A DNA stretch of 64,000 nucleotides from Armillaria gallica (Eukaryota > Basidiomycota > Agaricomycetes > Agaricales > Physalacriaceae). Where the stretch lies: assembly GCA_037576215.1 (NCBI GenBank), contig JBANDB010000008.1:1860001-1924000 (forward strand). The letters run 5' to 3'. Shown here in pieces: positions 25,948 through 38,963 of the stretch. Within the stretch, counting starts at the first letter, position 1. Each line of letters starts with the position of its first letter. The notes under the pieces were generated by a model. That model made no database searches. It saw nothing but the letters and a program-made list of their open reading frames with translations, and was not told the origin of the DNA. The position numbers and the translations under genes were made by a program.

Positions 25948-26574
25948 ATGTCCTACGAAGTCGCTCTCTTTGGTGAATTCTTTGCGCGGGATCTCACTGC
26001 TATTCTTGCGCGCATTACACTACATTCCGAGTCTTCGGATACGATGCATATTCGTGAAGTCGTTTTTGAGCCGGTCAATCGCGACGCTGAGCCTGTTCTG
26101 CTGCGTGCGCGCAAGGATCTCACGGATCCCGATGGCGGCTGGGTTCTCTTCTCTTACCTGGCACCGGAGAGCGTCCGTGCGCATCCAGAGGCGACGGTCC
26201 GCCCGTGGGCGACTGTTCATGTTCGAGGAGACGCGCTGTGTTTTGCGTGTGCGCTGGGGTACGTGAGGCGGTCGCAGATATACAAGAGAGGGTATGTTTT
26301 CAGGCGGGGGATGCTGGTTATTCAGATGTTCCAGCAGGAAAAGGTACGTACTCCTTGATTATATGCTGCCATATTCTAATGCTATATGTAGATTGATCTA
26401 AAAACACAAGAGCCTATTCCTGCATCGGCTGATACCCTCTGGGAGGTCGAGGTCAAGACCGCGTTTCCCGTACGAAATACCCAGGACACGCCCCTAAGCC
26501 GTGCTATCGATGCTGTGCTCGACGTCCAGCTCCTCATGAAAGGCCTTCTTGATCTGCGTCGCCAAGATGTTTGA
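25948..26574 (+). CDS. MED18: Mediator complex subunit 18
   Basis: A head-module subunit of Mediator that links activators to RNA polymerase II. Exons 25948-26343 and 26392-26574 encode about 192 residues. The start MSYEVALFGEF was chosen because family members begin with this beta-strand; upstream in-frame ATGs (from 25807) would overlap TRAPPC2L coding sequence. Conserved features are ITLHSESSD, REVVFEP, YVRRSQIYKRGYVFRRG and the C-terminal helix LSRAIDAVLDVQLLMKGLLDLRR. No lesion found. Confidence 0.85.
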
Positions 26575-26988
26575 TCAATACTGGTTCTAGCACCCTTAAC
26601 GCCAGAACACTGAAAGTCGCGAAATGCCGTACAAAGGCGTAATGCTGACCACCGTCCTTGAAGTGAACGTTTCTTCGCGGACCTGAAGGTCCTACTAGAG
26701 TGGAAGAACTGGGCAGCGTTCCAAGAGAACAGGTTACTTGGTCGGTCTGGAGATGAATGCAGAATAACGGGATACATCTTGATCTTGAGAGTTTACGCGT
26801 CTGTAGAAATGTTGAACTTGTAATCTTTCGTTGATATACAATGTATACATTCGTCGTGGAAGAAATATAGTACTTGAACAATTTTTATTGATGCAATGAT
26901 TAGCTTTCTGATTGGGAAATGAATTCCCACGGCACCAATTGTGCCGTTCCTCCAGAACATTACACGAAGTTGCTTCCACCGTTCAACG
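26575..26988. other. Intergenic between MED18 and the ankyrin-FYVE-RING gene
   Basis: About 410 bases. It holds the MED18 3' UTR and the promoter of the next gene. The open frames here are short and featureless. Nothing else seen. Confidence 0.4.
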
Positions 26989-29900
26989 ATGACGGCCGTT
27001 GCAGCGGGACGACCTCCCCTGGGAACGATAGAAGAGTACGTCGCTTTGCTCTTTTCTCCTTCATTCTCATCTCTCGTCGTAGGTCTGCGTTATCAGATAC
27101 ACCTTCGTCTACATCCTCAGGTCTTGGTATTCAATTAGGCGACGACCCGGAATCAGACAACGATTCCGAAGACGAAGAATTCTTGTATCCTGGTGCAGAT
27201 GCACCGAATACAACGACTGGAGATAATGGACACGTCCCTACGCCACCTGCCCCGTCACCTGCTCAACTTGAAGCGCTCTACGCGGCTGCCTCATCGGGTG
27301 ATTTGCCACTTCTTAAAAGACTCTTTGCGACGGCACTTGAGTCAGGAGATGTCGGGTCATTTAGTTTAGCAAATGTCGCATCGTCGCGCACCGGCTTTAC
27401 GACGCTGCATGCGGCTGCTAGCCGAGGATATTTGGATATTGTTACTTGGTGTATGCTCCGGTTCCGTTCGTCTCTTCGCCTGACTCTGATATTTTGTGTT
27501 AGTGGTGGAAGATTGTGGTGCCATGCCAGACCTTGAAGATAAGGAAGGAGAGGTGCGCAGCCTTTGTTTTTCACACCAGTGTCACACTCAGTCCTTTCAG
27601 ACCGCCTTGCATAAAGCCTCGCTAAATGGCCATTTGCCTATTGTCAGTTATCTGCTCCCGGACAAAGCGGATGTCCACGCCAAAGACGACGACGGATGGA
27701 CAGCACTTCACAACGCTTGTTCAAAAGGCTATCTCGATATTGTGCGCTGTATCTGCGAGAATGGTGGCGCAGACTTCGATTCTGACGGCACGCGACGTGT
27801 GGACGCGCGAAGCAAGGGAGGCTGGACGCCCCTAAGTCGGTGATTTGTCCTTTCACAATCTTGCCCGTTTATTTAGCGATTCTCCTCAGTGAACGCCGCG
27901 TCCAAAGGCCACCTTCCCGTCGTCCTTTATCTTCTCACTAAGCAGTCTGCCAACCCTTTAGTTCGCAATAACTGGGGTGAAACAGCCTACGACACAGCGG
28001 CAGCCGTCTTTGAAGTATGGATTTGCGAGGTACGTACTTCAAATTAAATGCCAATCGCGTTTGAAATTTCGCTTACGCCTCTACAGGTTTTACAAAGAGC
28101 TGAAGCGGAACGTTGGAAGAACACGACGGTGTCCTATGACACTCTCGCAGTTCATATGACTGTTCCTCTCGTTCTGTATGAGAATCAAAGATTGGACATG
28201 CGTCTCAAAACGCTCGCGGTCTCTGGACCAAAATTCTCTGCGTCAGGCTTAGGAAAACAGGGTCGGAGACCGCCCTTCGAGCTCAGGATGCCCAAATCGG
28301 ATGATAACTCAGGCGATGTACCCGCGTGGCGCAGCGACGTCCAGCTGCCCCTCCGGAATAGTCCCTGGAAGCTTCCTCTTCCTCGGTCAGATGAACGACA
28401 CGCACTGGAGGGAGCGGAGAGGAGTCATTTCTGGCTGTATGTCCGTGAAGTCTGATAAAATTTTTGTCTGACATCTTACTCTTTATAGTTCGGATTGGAC
28501 GCTGGACGTTACGCATCCAGGAGTTGACGCCGAAAATGGCTGGCAGTATGCTCACCACTTCAGCGATCCCGAAGACCAATGGACGGCAGAGAGGCCGCCG
28601 CCGCTAGAAAGGCTTTTGACTGGGAGTGGCAGCGTCGTCTTGAGCGCGGCTGGGTCTTCATCGAGACGGTCATCACATTCCTCTTCATCAGTTCCTCGTG
28701 CCTCCCATACTTGGGTCCGGCGAAGAAGATGGGTTCGTGTTATGCGCAGAAGATTGGATATTCCGCCATTGCCATTCTTACAGCCCGATGGTAAAATGTA
28801 CCATCTGGATGGAGAGGGAGACCTCATACCGTACATTGACGACAGCCATGCTAACGCAGATGGAGACTCGGAAGGCCAGGAGCTTGGGCAGATGCAGTCG
28901 TTCTTATCATCGACGCAAGATTATGTTGGGAGAGCCAGGTATCTGGTGGGAAATCAATCATCTCGTGATATTGATCCGGTTTCGTTATCCGCCATTGACG
29001 CTCGACGGGCGATTGCTAAGCTTGAACGAGCAACGATGGAGCTGAGGCAGGGAATCCTAGGTGCGTGTTTACCTGCATGTGAAAATTAAAACGGCATTCT
29101 GATGTGAAATTGTTTCCAGGTGACGATGATGTTGATAGGAGGAGACAAGCCGAAGTGCTGTTGAATGCCTATAGCAGGGATCTTGAGCGAAGAAGGCTAG
29201 CAGCAGGTGCTCATGGTCTCCTTATCTCAGGTAATGGCATGTCTTCCTTCACATCTAATTTAGCGGCCACTCAAATTCTTGCTTCTTAGAAGACGACGAG
29301 GAACACGAGGACTATGATGATGATGATTCAGACGAAGAGTTCCACTACCCAGGAGCCTCACCTTTGGAAACCCTGCGTTCCTCATCCCGGATGTCCAGCT
29401 CGACGGACTACTTCAGCCAACCGGGTTCACGTTCGACAAGTCGTGTGCCAACTGACTTGACTCCCCAGTTATCGCAGGCCCCTGATTTCCGGGTGCCTAC
29501 CCATGAAGCGCCTCAGAAGGTAGCACGATGGGCGTCTCCAAACCCTCACCAACTCCATCGCTGGGAGAAAGACGAAGACGTGTATCAATGCCGAGACTGT
29601 CAGCGAAGGTTTACATTCTTAAATCGACGTGTATGTGTTATCTGTCTTTCCTTGATGTGCTATACTTAACGTTTTTAGCACGTATGTATCCATTATCATG
29701 CTTTATTTCTGGGTTCTCGTTCTCACACGCCTGTCAGCATTGTCGTCGTTGCGGACGCATCTTCTGCGACAGATGTTCGTCATATCGGGTATTGCTTGAC
29801 CCTTCTGATATCGTGCAAGAGCCAGGTTTCCCCGAAGGCGTCGCGACGTCCAGTTCTCAGAGGGTGTGTCGTGGTTGTCACGACGAGGTGAACGGGAACA

Positions 29901-30536
29901 TACCGAGTGGGCTTGCAGGCATGCGCGCCAACTCGATGGAACGCGTCTTCGTCGACCAAGGTCTGTTGACGATACCCAGTCATTTGTCAAGAGGGGATTC
30001 CAGTTCGCAGCTGAGTGATCTTGCCGAGTATGTGTCATCTCTCCGTCTGGGTACCGCAGCGATCTTGCCTGATACTCTTTGATGCAGGTGCCCTGTGTGT
30101 AATCGGAATCTTGATACTATTGGGAACGCATCAGAGCAGGAAGTCCATGTGAAGAATTGCCTGGAAGGTGGATCTGGGACTACGCCACAGACTGCCAAAT
30201 ATCTCGTTTATAGCTTACCAGCAGAAAGCACGCTTATCGGCGTTGAATGTGAGCTTATTCTACTCGTCTTTGCGATGATGCTGATTGCTGTTGCTCACTC
30301 CAGGTGTAATATGCCTGGAAGAATTTGCTAAGGGTATGTCACGCACCTGGATTCATTCCCATCACTGACTCCGCGGCGTAGGTTCCATGGTCGCACGCCT
30401 AAGTTGCCTATGCAGTTTCCACAACAGTTTGTGTCCCTTGATTCTCTTATCCAACGCAGTGACTCACGAAATACCTCCAGCTTGCCTCTCTTCATGGCTC
30501 CAGCGCGGAAAGAGCTGTCCTGTACATGCTCGCTGA
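26989..30536 (+). CDS. Ankyrin repeat protein with FYVE zinc finger and C-terminal RING
   Basis: Start MTAVAAGRPPLGTIEE at 26989; many introns. Ankyrin repeats appear at 27.4-28.0 kb (TTLHAAASRGYLDIV, TALHKASLNGHLPIV, TALHNACSKGYLDIV, ASKGHLPVVLYLL). A central region of unknown fold (28.0-29.3 kb) contains acidic stretches (DDEEHEDYDDDDSDEE). A FYVE finger lies at 29.58-29.9 kb: CRDCQRRF, then CRRCGRIFCDRCSSYR and CRGC, with the R-rich basic patch that binds PI3P. A RING-type end at 30.25-30.54 kb finishes with SWLQRGKSCPVHAR after CLCSFHNTC across an intron. It is predicted to be an endosome-bound E3 ligase with ankyrin-based partner binding. Exact exon borders in the middle are approximate. 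Confidence 0.75.
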
Positions 30537-30623
30537 CCGGGGACGATACATTTACTACGACTATACGGCGACTATGTTACTAGTTATAATGATACACACA
30601 AATCAGGATGGATTTCACTACAA

Positions 30624-31558
30624 TCAATCGTCGTCCCGTGGCTCGAAGAATGTACTATACCGAACCTTCGCGGCGTCTACTCGGATGATGTCGTAATAGT
30701 CCTCTTCATCGGGTTCGATGATGTCCTGGCCCTTTCTGCCATCATCCTGATCGTCTTCAAACCAAGATGAAGGGTCGTCGTCATCGTCATCTTCATCGGA
30801 GTCGTCCTCCATGTCAGAATCGGTTGGTTTGTGGTTCCTAGAGGATGTTTAGTGTCAGAAGGTCAGGGACTGCAAAGATATCTTACATGAAGGCAAATAT
30901 CCTCGCTTCTCTTTCCTCCTTGGACATGTCACCGTATCTCATGTCATGAATTCGCCTGTGTTTCTCTTCTATCCTTTGACGGCGCTCCAAGTCAGCAGCA
31001 TGCCGGCGTTGCTCAATTTCAATAGCTTCGTCCATATTGAGAGTACCCATCGCAGATGTTCCTTCCGCAGGACCCTACCAAATCAATCAGAACAGGTAAA
31101 AATACAGCTAATAATAACAGCACGCACGTATCTCCGAGCCAGAACTCTGCGCTTCGTTTCAATAATCCTGCTCACAGGTGGCTCGGGCGTCATTTCGACA
31201 TCCATCTCGTCTTCGCCTTTGATTCTTGCATTTCTCATACCGGTGTTTATCTTATCGACTCCTTCGAGTTCCGCTAGTAATGCCTGTATTTCCAGTTGCT
31301 CCGCGGAGATTCTGTGTATGTAATTGGATGTGGAGGCTCCTCTGATACGGGAATGTCAACGAAAGGGTCGATGTTGAAGAGAGAAAGTACACACGGTGAA
31401 GCGAGGAGCTTAGCATTGTTGTCGTACCGATCGTGGAGTTCGCGTATGGTCATCTCCTGGACGGAGCGATGTTTGGGTTTGGGCGGGGCCAGAAAACCGT
31501 GTGGAATTACACGCTGTGGTCGTGTAGGGGACACGGGTGAGCTAGGTGGTGAATACAT
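30624..31558 (-). CDS. Uncharacterised acidic coiled-coil protein
   Basis: I do not recognise the family. Four exons can be traced from MYSPPSSPVSPTRP at 31558 to a stop at 30624-30626. The product has a proline/serine-rich start, a short conserved-looking block (SVQEMTIRELHDRYDNNAKLL), a helical charged region with QLEIQALLAELEG and AIEIEQRRHAADLERRQR, then MRYGDMSKEEREARIFAFM and a strongly acidic end (SDEDDDDDDPSSWFEDDQDD). The consistent splicing and composition suggest a real nuclear-type protein. It is tail-to-tail with the ankyrin-FYVE-RING gene, 87 bases apart. Confidence 0.6.
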
Positions 31559-31857
31559 GACTGTAGTGGGGAATGTTGGTTGGTGTTCACAGTCAAACGT
31601 TCTGGCTTTTATAGGTTTTCACGAGGCCAAAGAAGTTTCCTTTTCGGGCTCTCTATACGTCACAACTATAGTCAATATTACTGCACAGCTCTCCCGGTTC
31701 CGGCCGCCACTATTGTTGTAGTACAAACTAGTATAATACACACAGTACACTAGGAAGGAGAATGAGCGACCAATCCTTTTTCGTTTCTCCACTGTCGCAG
31801 CGGCAACCTTATCAAATAGTGGTACATTGCATCTTCATTTCCAAAACACTGGTTCCT
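31559..31857. other. Intergenic
   Basis: Promoter of the acidic protein gene and 3' UTR of the PI31 gene. Nothing else was seen. Confidence 0.4.
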
Positions 31858-32970
31858 TCAACTAAACATATTGTCGTTGTGCTGGAATGGTGACAAGCGT
31901 GAGGTTGGCAGCAATCAAAAGTATCATAACGTACCGGGCCAGGAGGCAGGAATTCATCATTGTCTGGGCCCCACAAATTACCGCGACCGGGGAAACCCCT
32001 GCCTCTGCCGGGGATGGCTGCGCCTGGGCCAACAGGGTCGAACCGCGCACCAGGCGGAGCGCCCATAGGTGGCAAGAATCCATCTCCACCCCACGGTCCA
32101 CGTTGCCCCCATTCCCTTCGCCCTCCGATACCTAGAATAGGGTGGTTTGGGCCAACGAACATCCCGTCACCGTCTCCGCCTGGAAATAAGGAAGGCGGAC
32201 TAAAAGGATTCACTGGGAACGGATCCAAGTCCCTCCTGCCAATTTCAAGGGGGTTTCGGGGCGGTAACTGGGACGAAGGATGGCGATAAGGAAACTCTTC
32301 GTCGGGATTATATCGAGGAATCTGCGGGGGTCGTGCAGCCGGCGGAGCTTCGCTCCGAGCAGAAGGCGCCGTCTCGCTTGCCGCTACTTCAGAGTAGCCC
32401 TCCTTTCTCAGCCCCGAAACGAGTGCTTGGATTACTTTGAGCTTTAGCTGAGTAACAAAATCGGCCACACGGCTGGAAGATATGAAACCGTGTACGAGAG
32501 GCTGCGCATCGGATGCATCGACGTCATAAGGAAAGAAGGAAGCAGATACAAAGTCATTGGTGGCGATATCAAGTGAAGCAGCTTTATCACTCTAAAAGAT
32601 TGCTGTCAGCGGGTTTCATCCGAGGACATTCTCAAAGACGTACCTCAAGCGCAATAGCATTGATGACTATCCGTGCTCCGAGCTTGGATACTTTTACGAG
32701 AAACTCAAGACTGCTCTGATCATGCTTGTAGCGAAATGTGAAGTTTCCAGGACTGTGTTTATTCCATTCAACAGGAAGAACGTTATTTGAGTCGGAAAAT
32801 GATGTGGTGGAATCATCTACGCCGATAAGGCGAAAGGATAAGGCAGATAAGACTGTATGCAACAGCGCAGCAATGCCATCCTGAGGTGATGCAAGGACTT
32901 TCGCCGAAGGTGGAAGTAACGTAGGAAAGAGAGACAATAAAGCAGCGGGGTCAAGAATATCTTTAGACAT
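31858..32970 (-). CDS. PI31-like proteasome regulator
   Basis: PI31 (PSMF1 in animals) binds the 20S proteasome and also acts in its transport. Exons 32970-32644, 32591-31935 and a short last exon ending in DNMFS with stop at 31858-31860. The N-terminal FP domain spans about the first 150 residues (MSKDILDPAALLSLFPTLL; RLIGVDDSTTSF; FTFRYKHDQSSLEFLVK). The rest is a disordered Pro/Gly/Arg region with the PI31-type repeats NPLEIGRRDLDPF, GDGMFVGPNHPIL and GRGRGFPGRG, ending LPPGPHNDNMFS like the family C-terminus. It is divergent from PRP5 with about 205 bases between start codons. Confidence 0.85.
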
Positions 32971-33176
32971 GAGTATATCTAGTAATAGTAAGTTCTACCG
33001 ATGAACAGATAACTGCAAAGACAGCGCACTACAGTCAACGCAAAGTCGAGATGAAAGGCAGGAGCAAGATTCAGAACGCGCGTCGATTGGTCAGCAACTT
33101 CGGATCGAAGAGCCTCGGAGAGAAACAGATGCAAACAATTGCTTCTTCTCCTTCTCACCCACCTCCAAGAGCAGTC

Positions 33177-36100
33177 ATGGTGCGCAGGGATAGGTCGTAC
33201 TCCCCAGATTCGTCGAATAAACGGGTAAGACACTCTCATCGTTCACCTCGGTCACCGTCGCCGACTAGGCGCAATAGCCAAAGGGGTAGCAACAGATCGC
33301 GGTACGACGACGACAGGGACCGTGACCGGGACGGAGAATGGGATGTCAGAGACAGAGATCGTGCAAGGGAAAGGGAGCGCGAACGTCTTCGTGACGAAAG
33401 ATACCGAGAAGAACGGCGCCGAGAGGCCCTGAGGGACAACAGACACGACGACCGACGCGATGACAGAAGGGACGACCGCAGACGGTCACGCTCTAAAGAC
33501 CGCCGTCCTGCCACACCCCCTCGGTCTCAATCAACTACAGAGGCTGCGGCAACTCCGCCTCCACCAGAGGATGAGAAAGTCAAGGCACGTCGGGCAAAAT
33601 TGGAAGGCTGGCGGAAGGAGCGGGATGCCAAAAAAGCCCTCGGCGAAGCTAAGGCTAAAGCAATGGCCCTAGCGGGTAAATCTGCCCCAGGTGTGTGCGC
33701 TTCTTTTCTCATGTATAAGTTGATTTCACACCACTTGATCATGCCTTAGTTATCACGGACAACAGCAAAACAACTGGGCAGCTAAATCGTGCGGCACTCG
33801 GTGGTCTTGGCTTGAAAGGACTGCCACTCAAGCCCGAGTTTACGAAGCCAAACAAAACTGCCGCCTCTATGGACGATTCAGTAGAGACGAAACGAAAGCT
33901 CGAAACCCTCGGTGACATGCCTGCTGTTGATATGACTATGGCTGAAGGGGAAGCAAGCGTTGGTGACTTGGAGGTCGATGACGACGACGAAGAGGCCAAC
34001 CGTCTAGATCAAGCCCGCAAATCAAAGGCACAGGATGCGATGGATGTAGATGAGGAAGATGATGCTGATCCGTTAGATGCCTTCATGAGCGGTGTGAAAG
34101 AGGAAGTGAAGAAGGTCAACATCGAGGATATGAAAAAGATGTTAGGCGGCAACAATGGCGCAAAGTCGCGCATTCGATTGGACGAGAGGATGGCGGACGA
34201 GGAGGCGGATGAAGTCGGAGATAACATCGTTATGGATGAGCTCGATACGACGGAGCTTAATCCAGAGGATATTTTGGCGTTGGCTGCTAAAAAAGCCAAG
34301 AAAAAGGAATTGGCCTCTGTCGATCATTCACGCGTCAAGTACGAGCCCTTCCGCAAAGAGTTTTATATCCCCCCACCCGACATTGCGGCGATGACAGACG
34401 AGGAAGCGGAGCTGTTAAGGCTTGAGCTTGACAGTATCAAGATCAGAGGTGTCGACTGCCCTCGTCCAGTGACGAAATGGAGTCACTACGGTTTACCAGC
34501 TAATTGGTGAGCTTTCCGTATTTTCCTTGCGATTCTTGATAGTACTCATCATCTTTTCAGTCTCGATGTCATCAAGCGTCTAAATTATGTAGCGCCAACT
34601 TCCATCCAAGCTCAGGCCATCCCTGCTATTATGTCTGGCCGAGATGTCATTGGTGTCGCAAAGACGGGTTCCGGAAAGACCATCGCATTCCTCTTACCTC
34701 TTTTCCGCCATATAAAGGACCAGCGCCCGCTAGAGCAAATGGAAGGTCCGGTGGCCATTGTCATGACACCTACGCGAGAGCTAGCAGTGCAAATACATCG
34801 AGAATGCAAACCTTTTTTGAAAGTAATGAACTTGCGTGTGAGTCGTATGTTCATGTACTCTTGATTTTTCCAGCTGACGTTCTCTTAGGCTGTGTGCGCT
34901 TATGGAGGATCACCTATCAAAGACCAGATCGCGGAACTGAAAAAGGGTGCTGAAATCATCGTCTGTACCCCTGGCAGGATGATTGACTTGTTGACGGCGA
35001 ACTCTGGGCGAGTGACGAACCTCAAGCGGATCACTTACGTCGTTCTTGATGAAGCCGACCGCATGTTCGACATGGGATTCGAACCCCAGGTCATGAAGAT
35101 TGTAAATAATATACGACCTGATCGTCAGACAGTGCTATTCTCGGCCACGTTCCCAAAGCAGATGGACTCGTTAGCACGCAAAATCCTTCGGAAGCCTCTG
35201 GAAATCACCGTCGGTGGTCGATCTGTTGTGGCTGCAGAGATTGAGCAGATAGTGGAAGTTCGTCCGGAAGAGTCCAAATTCACGCGACTTCTCGAAATTC
35301 TTGGGCAGATGTATAACGAGGATCCTGAGTGTCGCACGTTGGTTTTCGTTGATAGGCAGGAAGCAGCAGATAACCTACTTCGGGAACTCATGAGGAAGGG
35401 ATATCTGTGTATGTCTTTGCACGGAGGAAAGGATCAAGTCGACAGAGATTCTACGATTGCTGATTTTAAAGCCGGCGTTGTTCCTATCGTTATTGCTACT
35501 TCGGTCGCCGCACGGGGTTTGGATGTTAAGCAGCTGAAGTTGGTCATTAACTTCGATGCACCCAATCATATGGAGGACTATGTCCATCGTGCTGGGCGGA
35601 CGGGTCGGGCTGGAAATAAGGGCACGTGTGTGACATTCATAACGCCTGAGCAAGATAGATACTCAGTGGATATCTATCGTGCTTTGAAGGCTAGCAATGC
35701 CACGGTTCCCAAAGATCTAGAAGATCTGGCTAATGGTGAGTCTATTATCTGTTATGGCTTGTCCATCAAACCGAACATTTTTGCAGGCTTCCTTGACAAA
35801 CTCAAGACAGGGAAGGCACATGCCGCAGGCTCCGGGTTCGGTGGAAAGGGTCTCGATCGCCTCGATAAGGAGCGTGATGCGAGAGAGAAAGCCGAACGTA
35901 AAGCTTACGGTGAACCGGATGAAGAAAAGACCTCCACCGCTGAAGAGGCAACTGCGAAGGCCACTGCTTCTAATGGTGACGATATGACATTCGGTAACTT
36001 CAAAGTTGAGATCAGGAGAGGCCCTGCACCAGACTCGTCGAAAGGTCTTCTTGGGGTTGGGGGCGCAGTGGCTGCTGCTCGTAGGTTGGCACATGCGAAG

Positions 36101-36787
36101 GAGGAAGAGAAACTGCAGGCTCAGATGCGCGCCGCCGAAGAAGCTGCTGCTCGGGCTGGCAAGGATACTCCCGCTCAGAAGCAAGCCCTGAGCGTCGTGT
36201 CCAAACTGAATGCCCAGATACGTGCGCAAAGGCTGGTTTTACAGTCCCAGATTCAATTGGAGGAAAGTGGCGGCCCGAAGAAGCTCCCCGCCAGCACCTC
36301 CGATTCTTCCGATTTCCATGCTATTATACCCATCAACGATTATCCTCAAAAGGCAAGGTGGCGGGTTACCAACAAGGAGACGATGGTTCAGGTAAGTGTG
36401 ATGGGCAATTTCGCAGTCTTTTATCTGACCAATGTTCTGTTCTAGCTCATCGATATGACGGGAGCGTCAGTAACCAACAAAGGTACGCTGGGCGTTCAAT
36501 TTCCCCTTCTATAGCTAATACTATTATGTAGGTATCTACTACGAGAGTGGCAAAGAGCCGCCTCTGGAAGGCCCGCCGAAGTTACATCTTCTCGTTGAAT
36601 CCAACGAGGAGTACAGGGTTCGTTGTGTTTGTCTTCATTTGCATGAACAGATGTCTAATCATTTGGTTGCTAGGTCGAACAAGCCGTCAGAGAAATCAAG
36701 CGGTTGCTCATCGAAGCATCTGCAGCTGCGTTACAAGCAGAGATGCGCAATCCTACTGGCACGATGGGAAGATACAGCGTCTTGTAA
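33177..36787 (+). CDS. PRP5: PRP5/DDX46 DEAD-box pre-mRNA splicing helicase
   Basis: An ATP-dependent RNA helicase that remodels U2 snRNP during branch-site selection. Start [10 protein letters not shown] at 33177; an in-frame ATG at 33051 is less likely. An RS/RD-rich N-terminus is followed by a DPLDAFM motif (SF3B1/Hsh155 contact in Prp5) near 34070. The helicase core shows a Q motif, [55 protein letters not shown] and [10 protein letters not shown]. The C-terminus is charged and ends RYSVL at 36787. Introns are short; no frame lesion was found along about 2.9 kb of coding sequence. It is tail-to-tail with NSP1, 107 bases apart. Confidence 0.9.
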
Positions 36788-36894
36788 CCTATTAGAACTT
36801 ATTATGTAATGTACGCTTTGCCATTATCAATTCATAGATCCATACATTTTACACGACAATATCCATAACCCAAGATGCCTTCTTCATGTAAAGG

Positions 36895-38963
36895 TTATCG
36901 AAGACCGAAGCCCCTCGACTTGTGATTGGTACTACCGTGGAGTGAAGATCCATGACCAGACTCTCGGACCTTCTTTTCGACCTCCGTCACCTTCGTATCG
37001 ACTTCTTTCACAGCACCATCAATCCATTGCAGACTCTCCAAATGACTACTCAGAATCTGGGCTATTTGAGTCATCGGGTCTTGAGACGAGCTGTCGGAAG
37101 GTAACGACAAGGAATTAACCGATTCGATGATTTGTGTCAGTGATCCCGAGAGATCGTCAAGGTTGGTTTGCAGGTCCGTGGCCAACATGTAACTGTAACA
37201 CTGCGTCAATAAAGTCCGGCCACGACATATGACGAAAAAATGTACTTCTTATCCCGTTCCATGTCAGCTGGGCCTTTATCGATGGACCTAAGATTTGCCC
37301 CTTGCCCACCAAATATCTCCTGGGCTGTCTTTTCATACGCATCCAACGTCGCGGCAAGATCTCTTTGCTGCTGTTCAATATGATCAAGGGATTGGTTCAC
37401 CTCATTCTGTTCTCGCTCCGCAGCCAGGACGTGACCGTACAGAGCCGCTAACTATAGTGGATATAAGGTTCGACAGTGTTTACTTCGAGTGAAGAGCACA
37501 TACGTTGTTCCCATTCTCTATAAGAGCTCGGTCCCAGACAGCGACCTCCCCTGCGAATTTGTTAAATTCGCGGACATGCGTCTCAAGATCCGTCGACCAT
37601 TTGTTGACGATCTCTTCGATAGTCTTTCCCTTGAGCATGGAAGGTGGCTGCACCGCGACGGGTGCAGTTGACGTGCTGGGAGTGATCCCTGTGTGAAGGT
37701 TAACACAAGAGTCTAATATTAAGATGTGAAGACCCCACCTGAAGGTTTGTCACCTTCTTTTTCGGCGGGCTTCGTGCCTAAGCCAAAGGAGGATGCTGTC
37801 TGTGTGTCAAAAACAAGGTCTTAAGGAATGCAAATGCCGCACCAGCAGGAGAGTCCTTCTTCTCATCAGGTTTTGAACCCGGGAGACCAAAGGCAGATAC
37901 GGCTGCTAATATGGCATGAGAATACAGGCTACGAACGTGAAGACACACGTACGAGCACCTTCTTTCTTTTCGGCAGGTTGAGGGCCAAACAAGCCACCTG
38001 AATTTGTTTTAATTGGGGAACACAGGCGTTCTGAAGATGAGCGAACCTGCAGGAGCAGCAGTGGACGATGTTGCAGCGGGTGTTGAGGTGGATGCTGTTG
38101 TTGAAGACCCTGTTGCAGTATTGCCAAAAAGACCTGGGTTCGGGAGACCACTGCCCGATCTCGCTGGCTGCGTGGTTGATGTTGAAGCACCAGGCGTGGA
38201 CGATGACGCCGCTGAACCACTGTTAGAGGCAGGTGTTTGACCAAATAAGCTGTTGCCGAAAAGGTTGGGTTTTGGCGCATTGGTGTCAGCAGAAGCGCCA
38301 GCAGGAGGGACACCTAGAGGCGAAGCAGCGGCAGGAGTGGCAGGCTTGTTAAACAGGCTTGTGCCACCAAACAGGTTGGATGCTGGAGTAGCGCTTGCTG
38401 CAGCTCCACCACCAGAGGCAGCTGGAGTTGAAGCGGGAGTGGCAGCAGGCGTGTTTGAGAAAGCACCTCCAAAGGCGCTTGGTTTTGGTGCAGCGGACGC
38501 GTCGCCAGCTGGCTTTAATGTGGACCCAAACAATCCTCCCCCGGCAGTCCCACCAGATGCACCCGGTTGGCTGAAAACTAGTTTTGAAGAAAAAGGTCAT
38601 GTTACGAGTAATTGCAGACAAGTAATCTCTCACAGCTTGATGTTGGTTGGGTCGTCGTCGTGCTTCCAGCTGGCTTTGGGAGACCGAAAGCACTTCCACC
38701 TATAGGCGCCGCTGTCGTGTTAGAAGTAGGATTCGTTCCACTACCAAATAGGCCGCCACTGGCAGGAGTTGCAGAGGTATTAGTTGATGCAGCTGCGAAA
38801 GCGTTCGGTTTTGCTAAGAAACAAGTGCGATGAGCACGTATTCCCGAGCAGAGAATAGCAACGCACCTGCATACGCTCCGAATGGACTTGGGGTACCACT
38901 GCTTGTTGCCCCAGACGCGCCGCCTCCAGCAAAAAAACTATTTCCTTGGCCAAATGCACTCAT
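36895..38963 (-). CDS. NSP1: NSP1/NUP62-type FG nucleoporin
   Basis: A central-channel nucleoporin with a disordered FG/LFG domain and a C-terminal coiled coil. Start MSAFGQGNSFFAGG at 38963. Many small introns separate FG-rich exons such as GGLFGSGTN, NLFGGTSLFNKP, SLFGQTPASN and PGLFGNTATG. The end, from SMLKGKTIEEIVNKW, forms the conserved coiled coil (LAALYGHVLAAEREQNEVNQ; LDHIEQQQRDLAATLDAYEK) and stops at 36895-36897. Two displaced copies of its middle section lie at 50648-50723 and 54759-54895. It is divergent from the membrane protein gene at 39.2 kb. Confidence 0.9.

Noticed and set aside
30624..31558. Possible CCDC97-type (DUF2052) protein
   Set aside because: The acidic tail and basic helices are similar in style, but the family signature residues I know were not present; left uncharacterised.
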